From UBA4742 sp002403895 (GTDB lineage: Bacteria > Actinomycetota > Acidimicrobiia > Acidimicrobiales > Acidimicrobilacustridaceae), in the NCBI GenBank assembly GCA_036823295.1, contig DAISGD010000009.1:11690-75689 (forward strand): a stretch of DNA of 64,000 nucleotides. The letters run 5' to 3'. The notes under the pieces were generated by a model, which made no database searches, was not told where the DNA came from, and was given only the letters and a program-made list of their open reading frames with translations. This document shows, piece after piece, positions 8,354 to 16,899 of this stretch (its first letter is position 1; the number at the start of each line of letters is the position of its first letter). Position numbers and translations under genes: made by a program.

Positions 8354-9172
8354 TCAGCCTTCTTGGGGGGTGGCCTGCTCGGTGGGGGGTGCCGGTTCGC
8401 TCTTGATGGAGGCCGCCTCCTCAAGGAGTTTCGTGCCCTCGTCGGCCGCCGGGGCCAGACCCAGCTGAGAGCGGATCTCTGACAGGCGGGCCTGTGCCTC
8501 GAGGTTCATCGATGCGTGCTCCACCTCGAGCATGCGGCTCTCGACCGACTCGCCTGTGAGCTCGGACATGCCCTTGGCCTTGGCGTAACGAGCCTCGATC
8601 TTGTCTCGGACCTCGTCGAAGCTGGGGACGTCCTCGCCCACGGCCTCGCCGATGGTGGCCATGGCCTTGTTCATCGTCTCTTGCATCTTGGCCTGGTCGA
8701 GCTGGCTCAAGAGCTTCTGACGTTCGGCCAACTTCTTTTGCAGAGCCGCCGAGTTCTGGGCCACTGCCATCTTGGCCTGCTGGGAGGCCTGGGTGGACTG
8801 CAGGGCGAGGGACTTCGTCTCGTCGATCTCGTGTTCCAGGGCGATGAGGCGGTTGGCGAACGCCTCGGCGGCCGAGCTGTACTCGATGGCCTTGGGCTCG
8901 TCGCTGGCTTTGGTGGCCTCGTCGGCCATGAGGACGGCCTGCTTGGTGTTGGCCGTGACCTTCTCGTACTCGGTCATCTGCCGGTTCAGACGCATCTCGG
9001 TCTGCTTCTGGTTGGCGATGACGCTGGCGGCCTGTTCCTTGAGACGGCGGTGTTGGTCCTGGGCCTCGGTGATGGCTTGCTCGAGTTGGACCTTTGGGTC
9101 GGCCATCTCGTTGAAGCTGCTGTTCACCTTGGCAGTCAGGTACTTCCACCAGCGCTTGAATGACTTGAACAT
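8354..9172 (-). CDS. pspA: PspA/IM30 family membrane-stress protein
   Basis: A 272-residue PspA/IM30 protein, an ESCRT-III-like helical protein that coats and repairs stressed cytoplasmic membrane. The N-terminal amphipathic helix (MFKSFKRWWKYLTAKVNSSF) and the motif ADPKVQLEQAITEAQDQHR are typical. The body is long coiled coil rich in Ala, Gln and Glu, ending in a Pro/Glu tail. ATG 9172 has a good GGAG upstream. It is the last gene of the minus-strand operon that includes murJ (10-base gap), convergent with proB 7 bases away. The context suggests it protects the membrane where the operon products work. Confidence 0.9.
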   Translation of the reverse strand: MFKSFKRWWKYLTAKVNSSFNEMADPKVQLEQAITEAQDQHRRLKEQAASVIANQKQTEMRLNRQMTEYEKVTANTKQAVLMADEATKASDEPKAIEYSSAAEAFANRLIALEHEIDETKSLALQSTQASQQAKMAVAQNSAALQKKLAERQKLLSQLDQAKMQETMNKAMATIGEAVGEDVPSFDEVRDKIEARYAKAKGMSELTGESVESRMLEVEHASMNLEAQARLSEIRSQLGLAPAADEGTKLLEEAASIKSEPAPPTEQATPQEG

Positions 9173-9182
9173 GGCTCCAAGC

Positions 9183-10844
9183 CTACGGCATCTCTTCGAC
9201 AGCCGACGTGGCACGGCGTCGGCCCACCCGTTCCACGACCCAGGCCAGGTCCGGCGAGCGGGTCACCCACAAGGCACCCACGTAGACGACCAGGCCGGCA
9301 ATCGTCCCCGCCGCCACCCGCAGGATCCCTGCGAACCCGGTCTCGCCGCCGACGAAGCGGGACACCGACCAGACGACGAGCGCCATGGCCACCGCCGCCA
9401 CGAGGATCCGGGCCAGGGAGCTGACCAGGGCGGAGCGGTCGAGCCCCCCGATGCGGTGACGGAGCACCACCAGGGCCGCCACGGCGGCCACGGCGTAAGC
9501 GATCGAGTACGAGGCGACGACACCCTTCAGGCCGAAACGGCCCACCAGGGCCAGGGCGAGGGCGATGTTGAGCCCGTTCTCGATGAGGTAGAGCACGAAC
9601 GGGGTCTTGGTGTCCTTGCGGGCATAGAAGCCGCGCATGGCGTAGAGGAACACGGCGAACCCGGGGAGGCCGATGGCCAGCCACACCAGGGCGTCGGCCG
9701 TCTGCCGCACCGACGCGCCGGTGAACGCTCCGTACTGCAAGAGCACGGAGATGATCGGCTCGGCCAGGAACACGTAGCCCAGGGCGGCCGGGATCGTCAC
9801 CAGGGCGATGAGCCGGAGACCTTGGCCAAAGCGGACCCGGTAGCCGGCATCGTCGCCTCGTCCGGCCAGGTTGGCCAGCTCAGGCATGAACGTCGTCATG
9901 ATCGATACCGCCAGCAACCCGTAGGGGAGCTGGAAGAAGATGAAGGCGTAGGTGTAGGCGGACACCTCACCGGTCGGGCCGTTGAGCAGCCTGAGGGTCA
10001 CCAGCAACGCCGCCTGGTTGGCCGCCACCGCCCCCAAGGTCCAGCCCGAGAGGCGGGCCACGGTGCGCACCGCCGGGTGGCGGTAGTCGAAGCGCCAGTG
10101 GGGCCGCGCCCCCGAACGGGTGATGGCCGGCCACAGGACCACGGTCATGGCCACGATCCCCATTGTCGTCCCGAGGCCGAGGAGCAACAGGAGCCCGGTG
10201 TCGCTGTTGACCTGCTCGATGGTGGGAGGGCGCCCGGCCACCCGGGCGAACGTCAGCAACATGATGATGACCACGACGTTGTTCAGTACCGGTGCGATGG
10301 CCGGCACCGCGAAACGGCGGCGGGCGTTGAGCAGAGCCGTGCCCAGCGCCGTCAGCCCGTAGAACAGCACCTGGGGGAGGAACAGGAGAAGGAGAGGTAT
10401 CGCGACGGATGCTTCCTGGCGGGCCTGGTCGGCCGGAAGACCGGCGGTGTAGACGTGGACGATGAGGGGCGCGGCCGCCATACCCAGCAACGTCACGACG
10501 ATCAGCGCCACCGTCGTCACCGTGAGCACGGCATCGTTGGCCCGGTCGTCTCGTCGCCGGACGTTGTCGACGAAGACGGGGATCAAGGTGGCCGACAGGA
10601 TGCCCCCGAGCAGGAGGTCGTAGACCATGTTCGGGGTGGTGTTGGCCAGGTTGTAGCCCTCCGCCAGGAACGTCGTGCCGACGGCGTAGGCCAGCGCCAC
10701 GGTGCGCAACAGGCCCGTCAGCCGGCTGAGGCCGGTGCCGACGGCGACCACCCCGCTGGAGCGGACCAGGCCCGCTCCGCCGGTCAGGGGCACGTCGACC
10801 GTCCCCGGTTCGTCGGGCAGGTCGGGCTCGCCCGGCACACTCAT
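9183..10844 (-). CDS. murJ: Lipid II flippase MurJ
   Basis: A 553-residue MurJ/MviN polytopic protein of the MOP flippase superfamily, which moves lipid II across the membrane for peptidoglycan synthesis. The N-terminus SSGVVAVGTGLSRLTGLLRTVALA and NLANTTPNMVYDLLLGGILSATLIPVF match the family. About 14 membrane helices are expected. The ATG at 10844 overlaps the preceding stop (ATGA). There is no fused kinase-like or C-terminal signalling domain of the mycobacterial type. The unusual point is the placement in an operon with VWA and AAA+ proteins and PspA. Confidence 0.94.
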   Translation of the reverse strand: MSVPGEPDLPDEPGTVDVPLTGGAGLVRSSGVVAVGTGLSRLTGLLRTVALAYAVGTTFLAEGYNLANTTPNMVYDLLLGGILSATLIPVFVDNVRRRDDRANDAVLTVTTVALIVVTLLGMAAAPLIVHVYTAGLPADQARQEASVAIPLLLLFLPQVLFYGLTALGTALLNARRRFAVPAIAPVLNNVVVIIMLLTFARVAGRPPTIEQVNSDTGLLLLLGLGTTMGIVAMTVVLWPAITRSGARPHWRFDYRHPAVRTVARLSGWTLGAVAANQAALLVTLRLLNGPTGEVSAYTYAFIFFQLPYGLLAVSIMTTFMPELANLAGRGDDAGYRVRFGQGLRLIALVTIPAALGYVFLAEPIISVLLQYGAFTGASVRQTADALVWLAIGLPGFAVFLYAMRGFYARKDTKTPFVLYLIENGLNIALALALVGRFGLKGVVASYSIAYAVAAVAALVVLRHRIGGLDRSALVSSLARILVAAVAMALVVWSVSRFVGGETGFAGILRVAAGTIAGLVVYVGALWVTRSPDLAWVVERVGRRRATSAVEEMP

Positions 10845-11674
10845 GGCGGCGGCGGGGGAGTCCCCGGGGGAGTCCCCGGGGGTGTCGGGGGGGCCGTCGG
10901 GGAGGCCGTCGACGGGGGAGCCGGCGGCGGGCTCGATGGCGCCTCCAGTTCGTCCAGGCCTTGGCGTAGGGACTCGAGATCGTCCACCACCGTATTCACC
11001 GTGTCGCCCAGACCCTGGAGCTCCTCCACGCCATCGCCCCGCACGGACAACTCGATGGCTCGCGTCACCGCTTCGTCGAGGCGGGCATTGAGCAGTCGGA
11101 GCCGATCGGCCGTGTCGGTGATGACCCGGTCTATCCGGGCCGCCGCCGCCAGTTGTGCGTCGAGTGCCTCGACGGTGCCGGCCGCCGGGCTCCCCGCCAC
11201 GGACGCGGCATGGGGATCGATGGCCTGGCGTTGACGGGCGATGTCGGGCACGTCGATCTGATTGCGGGCCTCCGTCAGGTCGTTGCCGGCCTGGGCCACC
11301 CGCCAGCACTCCGCCACGCCGGCCCGGAGCCGCTCATCGATGGTGTCGAGGCGCTCGCGCAGCGGACCGGAACGGGCGCGTCCCCGGGCCGACGAGAACT
11401 GGCGCTGGGCCTGGAGGGCGTCTCGCACGAAGCCTTGCCACGGGGCGCGCAGGCGGCCCGGTTCGATCCGGGGCTCGTGGCGGTTCCGGGGGACCGCCAC
11501 CACAACCCGGGCGGTCCAGGCCAGCGCCCCCACGCCGACCGCAGCGAGGACGGGGAGCCCGACCAGGATGCCGGCCGAGACTCCGGCACCGGCCAGCAAG
11601 ATGCCACCCGGTGAGGTCAGGGCCCGGGCCACCGACGGCGAGAACACCCGGTCGCGGGCCGAGAGCCGGGGCAT
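10841..11674 (-). CDS. Membrane-anchored coiled-coil protein with Pro-rich tail
   Basis: A 277-residue protein I cannot assign to a family with certainty. A hydrophobic hairpin lies near the N-terminus (SPGGILLAGAGVSAGILVGL, then PVLAAVGVGALAW), followed by a cytoplasmic-looking Arg/Ala/Glu-rich helical region with heptad-like spacing (residues ~75-245) and a Pro/Thr/Ser tail ending in five Pro. The plan of TM hairpin plus coiled coil resembles XpaC-type proteins that travel with TelA in Ter-like stress gene sets, but that is inference from architecture and context. It overlaps murJ by four bases and starts 2 bases after the VWA gene. Confidence 0.7.
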   Translation of the reverse strand: MPRLSARDRVFSPSVARALTSPGGILLAGAGVSAGILVGLPVLAAVGVGALAWTARVVVAVPRNRHEPRIEPGRLRAPWQGFVRDALQAQRQFSSARGRARSGPLRERLDTIDERLRAGVAECWRVAQAGNDLTEARNQIDVPDIARQRQAIDPHAASVAGSPAAGTVEALDAQLAAAARIDRVITDTADRLRLLNARLDEAVTRAIELSVRGDGVEELQGLGDTVNTVVDDLESLRQGLDELEAPSSPPPAPPSTASPTAPPTPPGTPPGTPPPPP

Positions 11675-11676
11675 GG

Positions 11677-13503
11677 TCAGAAGTTGCTCACCACGGCGGT
11701 GAAGACCTTGGTGATGCTCTTGGGGTCGCTGGCGTCGTAGGACGCACCGTTGGTGGCCTCGGCCATCTGCTTGAGCACGGCCAGGTCGGCGTCCTTGCCG
11801 TAGCCGATGGTGAACAGCCGCACCGGGCGTCCGTTCTCCCCCTGGCTCTGCCGGTGGAGGTCATCGAGGACGGCGGCCAACTGCTGGTTGTCGTCGCTCT
11901 GGGTGCCGTCGTCGTTCTGCCCGTCGGTGAGCAGGACCACGGCGTTGATGCGCGTCTGGTCGTACCCCGCCACCATCTGATCGAAGGACCGCCCGGTGAC
12001 GTCGTAGAGCGGGGTGCCCCGAGTCGGGGTGAGGCCGTCGATCTGGGTCTTGAGCGCGCTGGCGTTCTGGGCCATCGGGGCGATGGGCACCAGGTCGAGC
12101 CAGAAGCCGCCGTTGTCCGGTCCGAGGCCGGTGGAGAAGACCCGCAGACCCACTTGATCGTCGGGCTTGAACTGCCCCAGCGAGTCGATGGCGGCCTTCT
12201 TGGCCAGATCCAGTTTGGTCTCGGGCCCGTCGGAGGAGGCGTGATCCTTCATGGAGCCGGAGACGTCGATGACCAGCAGCACCCGTGCCGCTTTGCGCTG
12301 CTGGCTCCACCGGTTCAACAGGTCGACCAGCACCGCCGGCTTTGGGGTCTGCAGCAACGTCTGGGGTTGGCCGGGGTCGACGCCGTTGTCGGCCGTGATC
12401 GGCGCTCCGATGGCCACCTGGGGGTTGCCCGGCCGGAAGTTGAACTGGAGGACCCGTTCCTGATTGTCGGGCTGCTGGACGAAGTCGATGAACGCCTGGG
12501 CTCCGGCCTTTTGATCGGCACTCACCCAGGGGGCATCGAGAACGAAGAAAGGATTGTCGGAAAAGACGGTCCCTTCCTTGGGGTAAATGGCCACCAGCTT
12601 GGTGCGCGGTGGGCGGGGCTCCTCGCCCGGGTCGAGCTTCCCGTCGGGGTTGCCGGTGTTGTAGTCGATGACCGACTTCTCCTCGACGGCGAGGGCCGAG
12701 GTGTACTGCAGCGCCGTGCCCTCCTGGTCCGCCCGGTACCAGTTGTTGAGGTAGGTCAGGGTGGTGTCGCCGTAGTGGTTCACGGCCGACTCCACGGCGG
12801 TGTCGAAGGCGTTGGTCTCGGGCTTGGCCAGATCCTCGAGGGTCAGATCCCGGGTCTTGCCGGTGGCCGCGTAGTTCTGGGCGATGAGCGCCGAGAGGCC
12901 GGAGGTCGAGAAGTTGGGGTTCGTCTTGCCCAGCCGGAACGGGCCCCATTCGGGGTGGCCGTACTGCGCCCAGCCGGTCTGGCTCTTGGCCAGGTCGAGG
13001 ATGTCGCTCCATCCGAGGGGCTTGGCGGGCCAGCCCAGGGCCTCAGCCATGGGCTGGGGCATGGCGATCACCAGGGGAGTGTTCATGAAGGGGACGCCCT
13101 GGTTGGCAATGGCCGGCTGCCCCTGGTCGGCCCGCCGCTGGTCCGCCACGGCGCCCCAGGCACTGGACGCCGGGGTCCAGATGACCGGCGACGGGCCGTC
13201 GGTGTCCTCGTTCCAGCCGTCCGACAGGGCCTGGGTGGCGGCTCCTGAGGCCAAGGCCTTCGGGTTGACGAACACGCAGGTGCCGTTGACCTGGGACTTG
13301 GTCTTGTTGAAGGCCTGGGCCAGCGACGTGAGCAGATCGATCTTCTCCGTCGACATGGACAGGTTGACCACCAGGCAGTTTCCGGGGCTGCCGACGTCGG
13401 CCGCGTTGTCGGACGAGGACGACGTCGTGGTCGAGCACGCGGCCAGCAAGGCGGCCAGCACGACGGCCAAGGCGAGCGCGGGGGCCAACGGGCGTCGGTT
13501 CAT
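11677..13503 (-). CDS. Lipoprotein with substrate-binding and VWA domains
   Basis: A 608-residue lipoprotein. The signal peptide ends in lipobox LAAC with Cys23. Residues ~40-390 resemble an extracellular solute-binding fold (FNKTKSQVNGTCVFVNPKAL, later VFSDNPFFVLDAPWVS). Residues ~405-600 are a VWA domain with an intact MIDAS: VLLVIDVSGSM (D-x-S-x-S), TRGTPLYD and LLTDGQND. Together this matches actinobacterial 'substrate-binding and VWA domain' proteins, whose function is poorly known; a role as a metal-dependent adaptor outside the membrane is inferred. It is linked by ATGA overlap to the upstream gene. Alternative starts upstream lack a signal peptide. Confidence 0.85.
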   Translation of the reverse strand: MNRRPLAPALALAVVLAALLAACSTTTSSSSDNAADVGSPGNCLVVNLSMSTEKIDLLTSLAQAFNKTKSQVNGTCVFVNPKALASGAATQALSDGWNEDTDGPSPVIWTPASSAWGAVADQRRADQGQPAIANQGVPFMNTPLVIAMPQPMAEALGWPAKPLGWSDILDLAKSQTGWAQYGHPEWGPFRLGKTNPNFSTSGLSALIAQNYAATGKTRDLTLEDLAKPETNAFDTAVESAVNHYGDTTLTYLNNWYRADQEGTALQYTSALAVEEKSVIDYNTGNPDGKLDPGEEPRPPRTKLVAIYPKEGTVFSDNPFFVLDAPWVSADQKAGAQAFIDFVQQPDNQERVLQFNFRPGNPQVAIGAPITADNGVDPGQPQTLLQTPKPAVLVDLLNRWSQQRKAARVLLVIDVSGSMKDHASSDGPETKLDLAKKAAIDSLGQFKPDDQVGLRVFSTGLGPDNGGFWLDLVPIAPMAQNASALKTQIDGLTPTRGTPLYDVTGRSFDQMVAGYDQTRINAVVLLTDGQNDDGTQSDDNQQLAAVLDDLHRQSQGENGRPVRLFTIGYGKDADLAVLKQMAEATNGASYDASDPKSITKVFTAVVSNF

Positions 13504-14564
13504 CGCACGACCTCGATCCACAATGAGCGGAGGGCCTGGAGCACGCCGGCCCGGGGAACATTCGCTTCGGTGGGCAGCGCCGGCTGGTCTGGGATGCCGG
13601 GAGCCGCGGGTTTCCCCTCGACCCGCCATCCGGAGGCGGCCAACCCGTCAGCGGTCTGGTCCGATTCGATGAGCTTCTTCACCCGGTCTCCCGCTTCCGA
13701 CCCGGCTACGGGCGCCAGTACGACGTCAGCCGTCGTCAATGGAGCAGGGTAGAGGATGGTCAGTCGCCCACTGTCGCGGCTGGCGGTGATGGCCGGTCCG
13801 GCGGCGGCCTCGGTGGACCCGGTGAGGTCAAATGAGGCCGGCCCGGTGAACAACATATCGTCCAGTGGCGTCCGCGGTGGGACGGGGAAGTTCGGGATGG
13901 AGCGTTCGAGGCGGGTGAACCAGGCGCGGAAGGCCGGGTCGGAGAAATCGTTCGACGCGTAGCTCGCCGTGCCGAACCAGCTGGACGTCGCTTCGCCCAG
14001 GGCGAGCAGCCCGGCCGCGGTGCGCTCCGGGGTGGGATGGCCGGGCTTGACCGCTCCCCACGACGCTTGGGGTGGGATCGTGCCCCACGCGCTGCCGGCT
14101 GCTTCGCCGATGCACTTCCAGGTGACGGTCCCTCCGCAGCGCTGCTGGAGGACGTCGCGGCGGTCGTTCCAAATGGCGATGACCAGCGGTGAGCGAGCCA
14201 GCACCCCACTCGAGTCGTCGAGCACCGGGCCCGAGCCGCTCTGCTGGCGCTGCTGGTTCGCCATGTCGGGCCACGGCTGGGGGACGAGCCACGCGTCGAA
14301 ACCCACCGAGCCCGGGTCCCCCGAGGCCTTGGCCAGGCTGGTCAGGGTGACCTGCGCCTCTTCGGTGCGGATGGTCAGTTCCGGATGGCGCTGGCCGATG
14401 GTGGCGCAGGCCGCTTGGAGCTCGGTGGCACACACGAGCGTGCCCCGGGCCGAGCCGCTGGCATCAGACCGCACCGAGTCGTCCCGGTTGGTGCGGCTGT
14501 CACGCAGGTAGATCGCGCCCACGATCATGGCCACGGCGGCGGCCAGGGCCAGCAGCCGCCTCAC
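13500..14564 (-). CDS. Substrate-binding-like exported protein
   Basis: A 354-residue protein with an N-terminal signal anchor (LLALAAAVAMIVGAIYL) and no lipobox Cys. The rest looks like a truncated relative of the solute-binding half of its downstream neighbour: a short segment naming a target (GFDAWLVPQPWPDMANQQRQ), LARSPLVIAIWNDR, and a WKCIGEAAGSAWG segment. There is no VWA domain. It starts with a GTG overlapping the AAA+ stop and overlaps the VWA gene by four bases, so the proteins are probably made in fixed ratio. The ligand is unknown. Confidence 0.75.
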   Translation of the reverse strand: MRRLLALAAAVAMIVGAIYLRDSRTNRDDSVRSDASGSARGTLVCATELQAACATIGQRHPELTIRTEEAQVTLTSLAKASGDPGSVGFDAWLVPQPWPDMANQQRQQSGSGPVLDDSSGVLARSPLVIAIWNDRRDVLQQRCGGTVTWKCIGEAAGSAWGTIPPQASWGAVKPGHPTPERTAAGLLALGEATSSWFGTASYASNDFSDPAFRAWFTRLERSIPNFPVPPRTPLDDMLFTGPASFDLTGSTEAAAGPAITASRDSGRLTILYPAPLTTADVVLAPVAGSEAGDRVKKLIESDQTADGLAASGWRVEGKPAAPGIPDQPALPTEANVPRAGVLQALRSLWIEVVR

Positions 14565-15982
14565 GGATCACCCACGATGTCGACGGGGAGCAGGGCGGTG
14601 AGCTCGTCGTTGGTGGGTTGCCGCTTGGCCACCAGGCGGCCCGCCTGGCGACCAAGGGCCTGTTCGAACAGGTTCCGGGCCAACCGGCCGTTGCCGAAAC
14701 CCTTGCCCCGGGGTTGGGCCGCCAACCATGCCCGCGCCGCGGCGGTAGATTCCACCCCGCAGTCGTAGTCGTTCTCGGCGCAGAGCTTGGTGAAGATCTC
14801 GGTCAGCTCGTCGTCGTCATAGTCGGGGAAGGCGATGGTGCGGGAGAAGCGGGAGAGCAGACCCGGATTGGCGCCGACGAAGTCCGCCATCTCGTCGGGG
14901 TAGCCGGCGGCGATCACCACCAATCGGTCCCGGCGGTCCTCCACCAGCTTGACGATGGTGTCGATCGCCTCCCGACCGAAATCGGTGTCCGAGCCCCGGA
15001 CCAGGGCGTAGGCCTCGTCGATGAGCAACACGCCCTCGTCGGCGCGGTCGAATGCCTCGGTGACCCGTGTCGCGGTCTGGCCCACGAAGCCCGCCACCAG
15101 TCCGGCCCGGTCGGTCTCGACCAGATGGCCGCGGGTGACGACGCCGAGCGTTCGGTAGATCTGGGCGAGGAGACGGGCCACAGTCGTCTTCCCCGTCCCT
15201 GGATTGCCGGTGAAGATCAGATGCCGGCTGGATTCGGCCACGGGCAGGCCACGTTCGCGCCGGAGGCGCTGGACTTGCAGCAGATCGGTGACGAGCTTCA
15301 CCTCCCGCTTGACCTCCGCCAGGCCGACCAGATCCTCCAGTTCAGCCAGGACATCTTCGAGCGGCCGGGCCGGAGGATCCTGGGTCGGGTCTGCCGGTCC
15401 GGCGGCAGCGTAGACGGGTCCGCGGGCACTCGATGCGAGACCCGGGCCGTTCGCGTCGCGATCGGTCCGGATGGGGTCGCCCCCCGGTGCCCCCTTGATG
15501 GCCGACAGCAGCAGTGCCCGGTAGGCGTCGATGGCCAGCAGTTCGTTGCGGCCCGTGTGGGTGTCGAGGGAGGCCACCATATGAGCGAGCGCCAGGGCGT
15601 GCTCGTAGTAGGTGGTGGCCAGGTCGGTGGCATTGCGCCGGTCCACCCCCAACAAGATCTCGAACAGGTCGGAGGTGGAGGACAGCCAGCGCGAGGCGCC
15701 GGTGGTGGTCCCGTCGGCGCGGAGGTCGTCGGGCGTCGAGCGGGCGAAGTCGGGGCCCATCCGCCGCCCGAACGCGCCGATCAGCGCCCACAGCTCGTCA
15801 TCGGTGGCCAACCGGTCGGCGTCGATGAAGCCGCACGAGAGGTTGAACGCCTCCGTGATGGTGCTGCGCTCCAGCGCGTCGGGGTTCTGATCGGGCAGCG
15901 AGGCCGTCGCCAGGACCAGCGCTCGGCTCACCGCGTCGACGAAGGCGTCGACGGCCACTTCCAGGCCGGGATCGATCCTCAT
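14561..15982 (-). CDS. TerB-like/CbbX-type AAA+ ATPase
   Basis: A 473-residue AAA+ protein and first gene of the six-gene operon. Residues ~35-160 look like an all-helical TerB-like domain (ITEAFNLSCGFIDADRLAT and DDELWALIGAFG, with acidic metal-ligand positions). Residues ~215-470 are an AAA+ domain of the CbbX/SpoVK/EccA type: ELEDLVGLAEVKREV, Walker A GNPGTGKT (259-266), Walker B LLIDEAYALV (~319), and the Arg-finger region LLSRFSRTI. Such ATPases remodel partner proteins. The TerB assignment is by eye and needs profile confirmation. ATG 15982 is preferred; longer frames have no support. Confidence 0.82.
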   Translation of the reverse strand: MRIDPGLEVAVDAFVDAVSRALVLATASLPDQNPDALERSTITEAFNLSCGFIDADRLATDDELWALIGAFGRRMGPDFARSTPDDLRADGTTTGASRWLSSTSDLFEILLGVDRRNATDLATTYYEHALALAHMVASLDTHTGRNELLAIDAYRALLLSAIKGAPGGDPIRTDRDANGPGLASSARGPVYAAAGPADPTQDPPARPLEDVLAELEDLVGLAEVKREVKLVTDLLQVQRLRRERGLPVAESSRHLIFTGNPGTGKTTVARLLAQIYRTLGVVTRGHLVETDRAGLVAGFVGQTATRVTEAFDRADEGVLLIDEAYALVRGSDTDFGREAIDTIVKLVEDRRDRLVVIAAGYPDEMADFVGANPGLLSRFSRTIAFPDYDDDELTEIFTKLCAENDYDCGVESTAAARAWLAAQPRGKGFGNGRLARNLFEQALGRQAGRLVAKRQPTNDELTALLPVDIVGDP

Positions 15983-16137
15983 GCGACGGTAAGGCCCTTT
16001 GGTCCCTGCTCGGCCCGACGCAGCATGGGCGCAGGTTAGACGGCAGCCCCCCGCCGCGGTCCGACCCGCTCGGGGCCGTGGCGCCGACTCGACCAGGGCT
16101 CGGCCTGACCCCCTGCACCGGGGTGGCACCTGCCACG

Positions 16138-16899
16138 ATGGCCGCCGTGGCAGGAGCATCGGTCGAGATCCGGGATCTGCACCACCGGTTCGCCTCCCGT
16201 GCCGGCGTGGTCACCGTGCTGGACGGGCTCGATCTCGACGTCACCGCCGGCGGGTACGTGGCGCTGGTGGGGGCATCGGGGGCGGGCAAGTCCACGCTGC
16301 TGTCGGTGATCGGCGGGCTTGAGCCCGCCCAGTCGGGCTCGGTCGTGATCGGGGGCCAGGATCTGGGTGGGTTGTCCCGCACGGACCTGGCCACCTTCCG
16401 GCGTGAGACCGTGGGTTTCGTGTTCCAGCATTTCGGGCTCTTGGAAGCCCTGACCGCGGCGGAGAACATCGAACTGGCCTGTTCATTGGCCCGGGTGGCC
16501 CCGGCCGCCCGCCGGGCCAAGGTGCGCGAGTTGCTCGAAGCCGTGGATCTGGCCGATCGGGCTCGCCACCGTCCGGTGCAGCTGAGCGGAGGGGAGCGTC
16601 AGCGCGTGGCCATCGCCCGCGCTCTGGCCAACGGGCCCAGCCTCGTGCTGGCCGACGAGCCCACCGGTAACCTCGACGACGCCAGCACGGCGCGGGTGGT
16701 GGCCCTTCTCGAATCGCTCCCCGCCGAGCATGGCTGCACCTTGGTGCTCGGCACCCACGACCTGGCCATCGCCGAGCGCGCCTCCCGGCGGCTTCGCTTG
16801 CGCGGCGGGCGCGCCGTCGAGGAGACCGCCCCGGCCGCGGTCAACGCCATCGCCGGCGCCGCCCCGACCGGTCCTCCTGGACAGCAAGCGCGGCGATGA
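16138..16899 (+). CDS. ABC transporter ATP-binding protein (LolD/MacB type)
   Basis: A 253-residue ATPase of the FtsX-exporter class. It has Walker A GASGAGKST, Q-loop FVFQHFGLLEALTAAEN, signature LSGGERQRVAIARAL, Walker B LVLADEPTGNLDD and the H-loop GTHD. The ADEPTGNLD string is typical of the LolD/MacB/FtsE branch, which power lipoprotein or peptide export or mechanotransmission rather than import. ATG 16138 is used; GTG 16147 lies 7 bases after a CACGAT box and is an alternative. The gene is divergent from the AAA+ operon and overlaps its permease gene by four bases. Confidence 0.9.
   Translation: MAAVAGASVEIRDLHHRFASRAGVVTVLDGLDLDVTAGGYVALVGASGAGKSTLLSVIGGLEPAQSGSVVIGGQDLGGLSRTDLATFRRETVGFVFQHFGLLEALTAAENIELACSLARVAPAARRAKVRELLEAVDLADRARHRPVQLSGGERQRVAIARALANGPSLVLADEPTGNLDDASTARVVALLESLPAEHGCTLVLGTHDLAIAERASRRLRLRGGRAVEETAPAAVNAIAGAAPTGPPGQQARR

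Noticed and set aside
8772..11234. 820-codon plus-strand open frame
   Set aside because: Antisense to pspA and murJ. The translation is His/Gln/Gly/Arg-rich with no domain; a by-product of high third-position GC. The murJ and PspA readings have clear motifs.
11155..13248. 697-codon plus-strand open frame
   Set aside because: Antisense to the VWA lipoprotein and membrane coiled-coil genes, with low-complexity composition and no motif.
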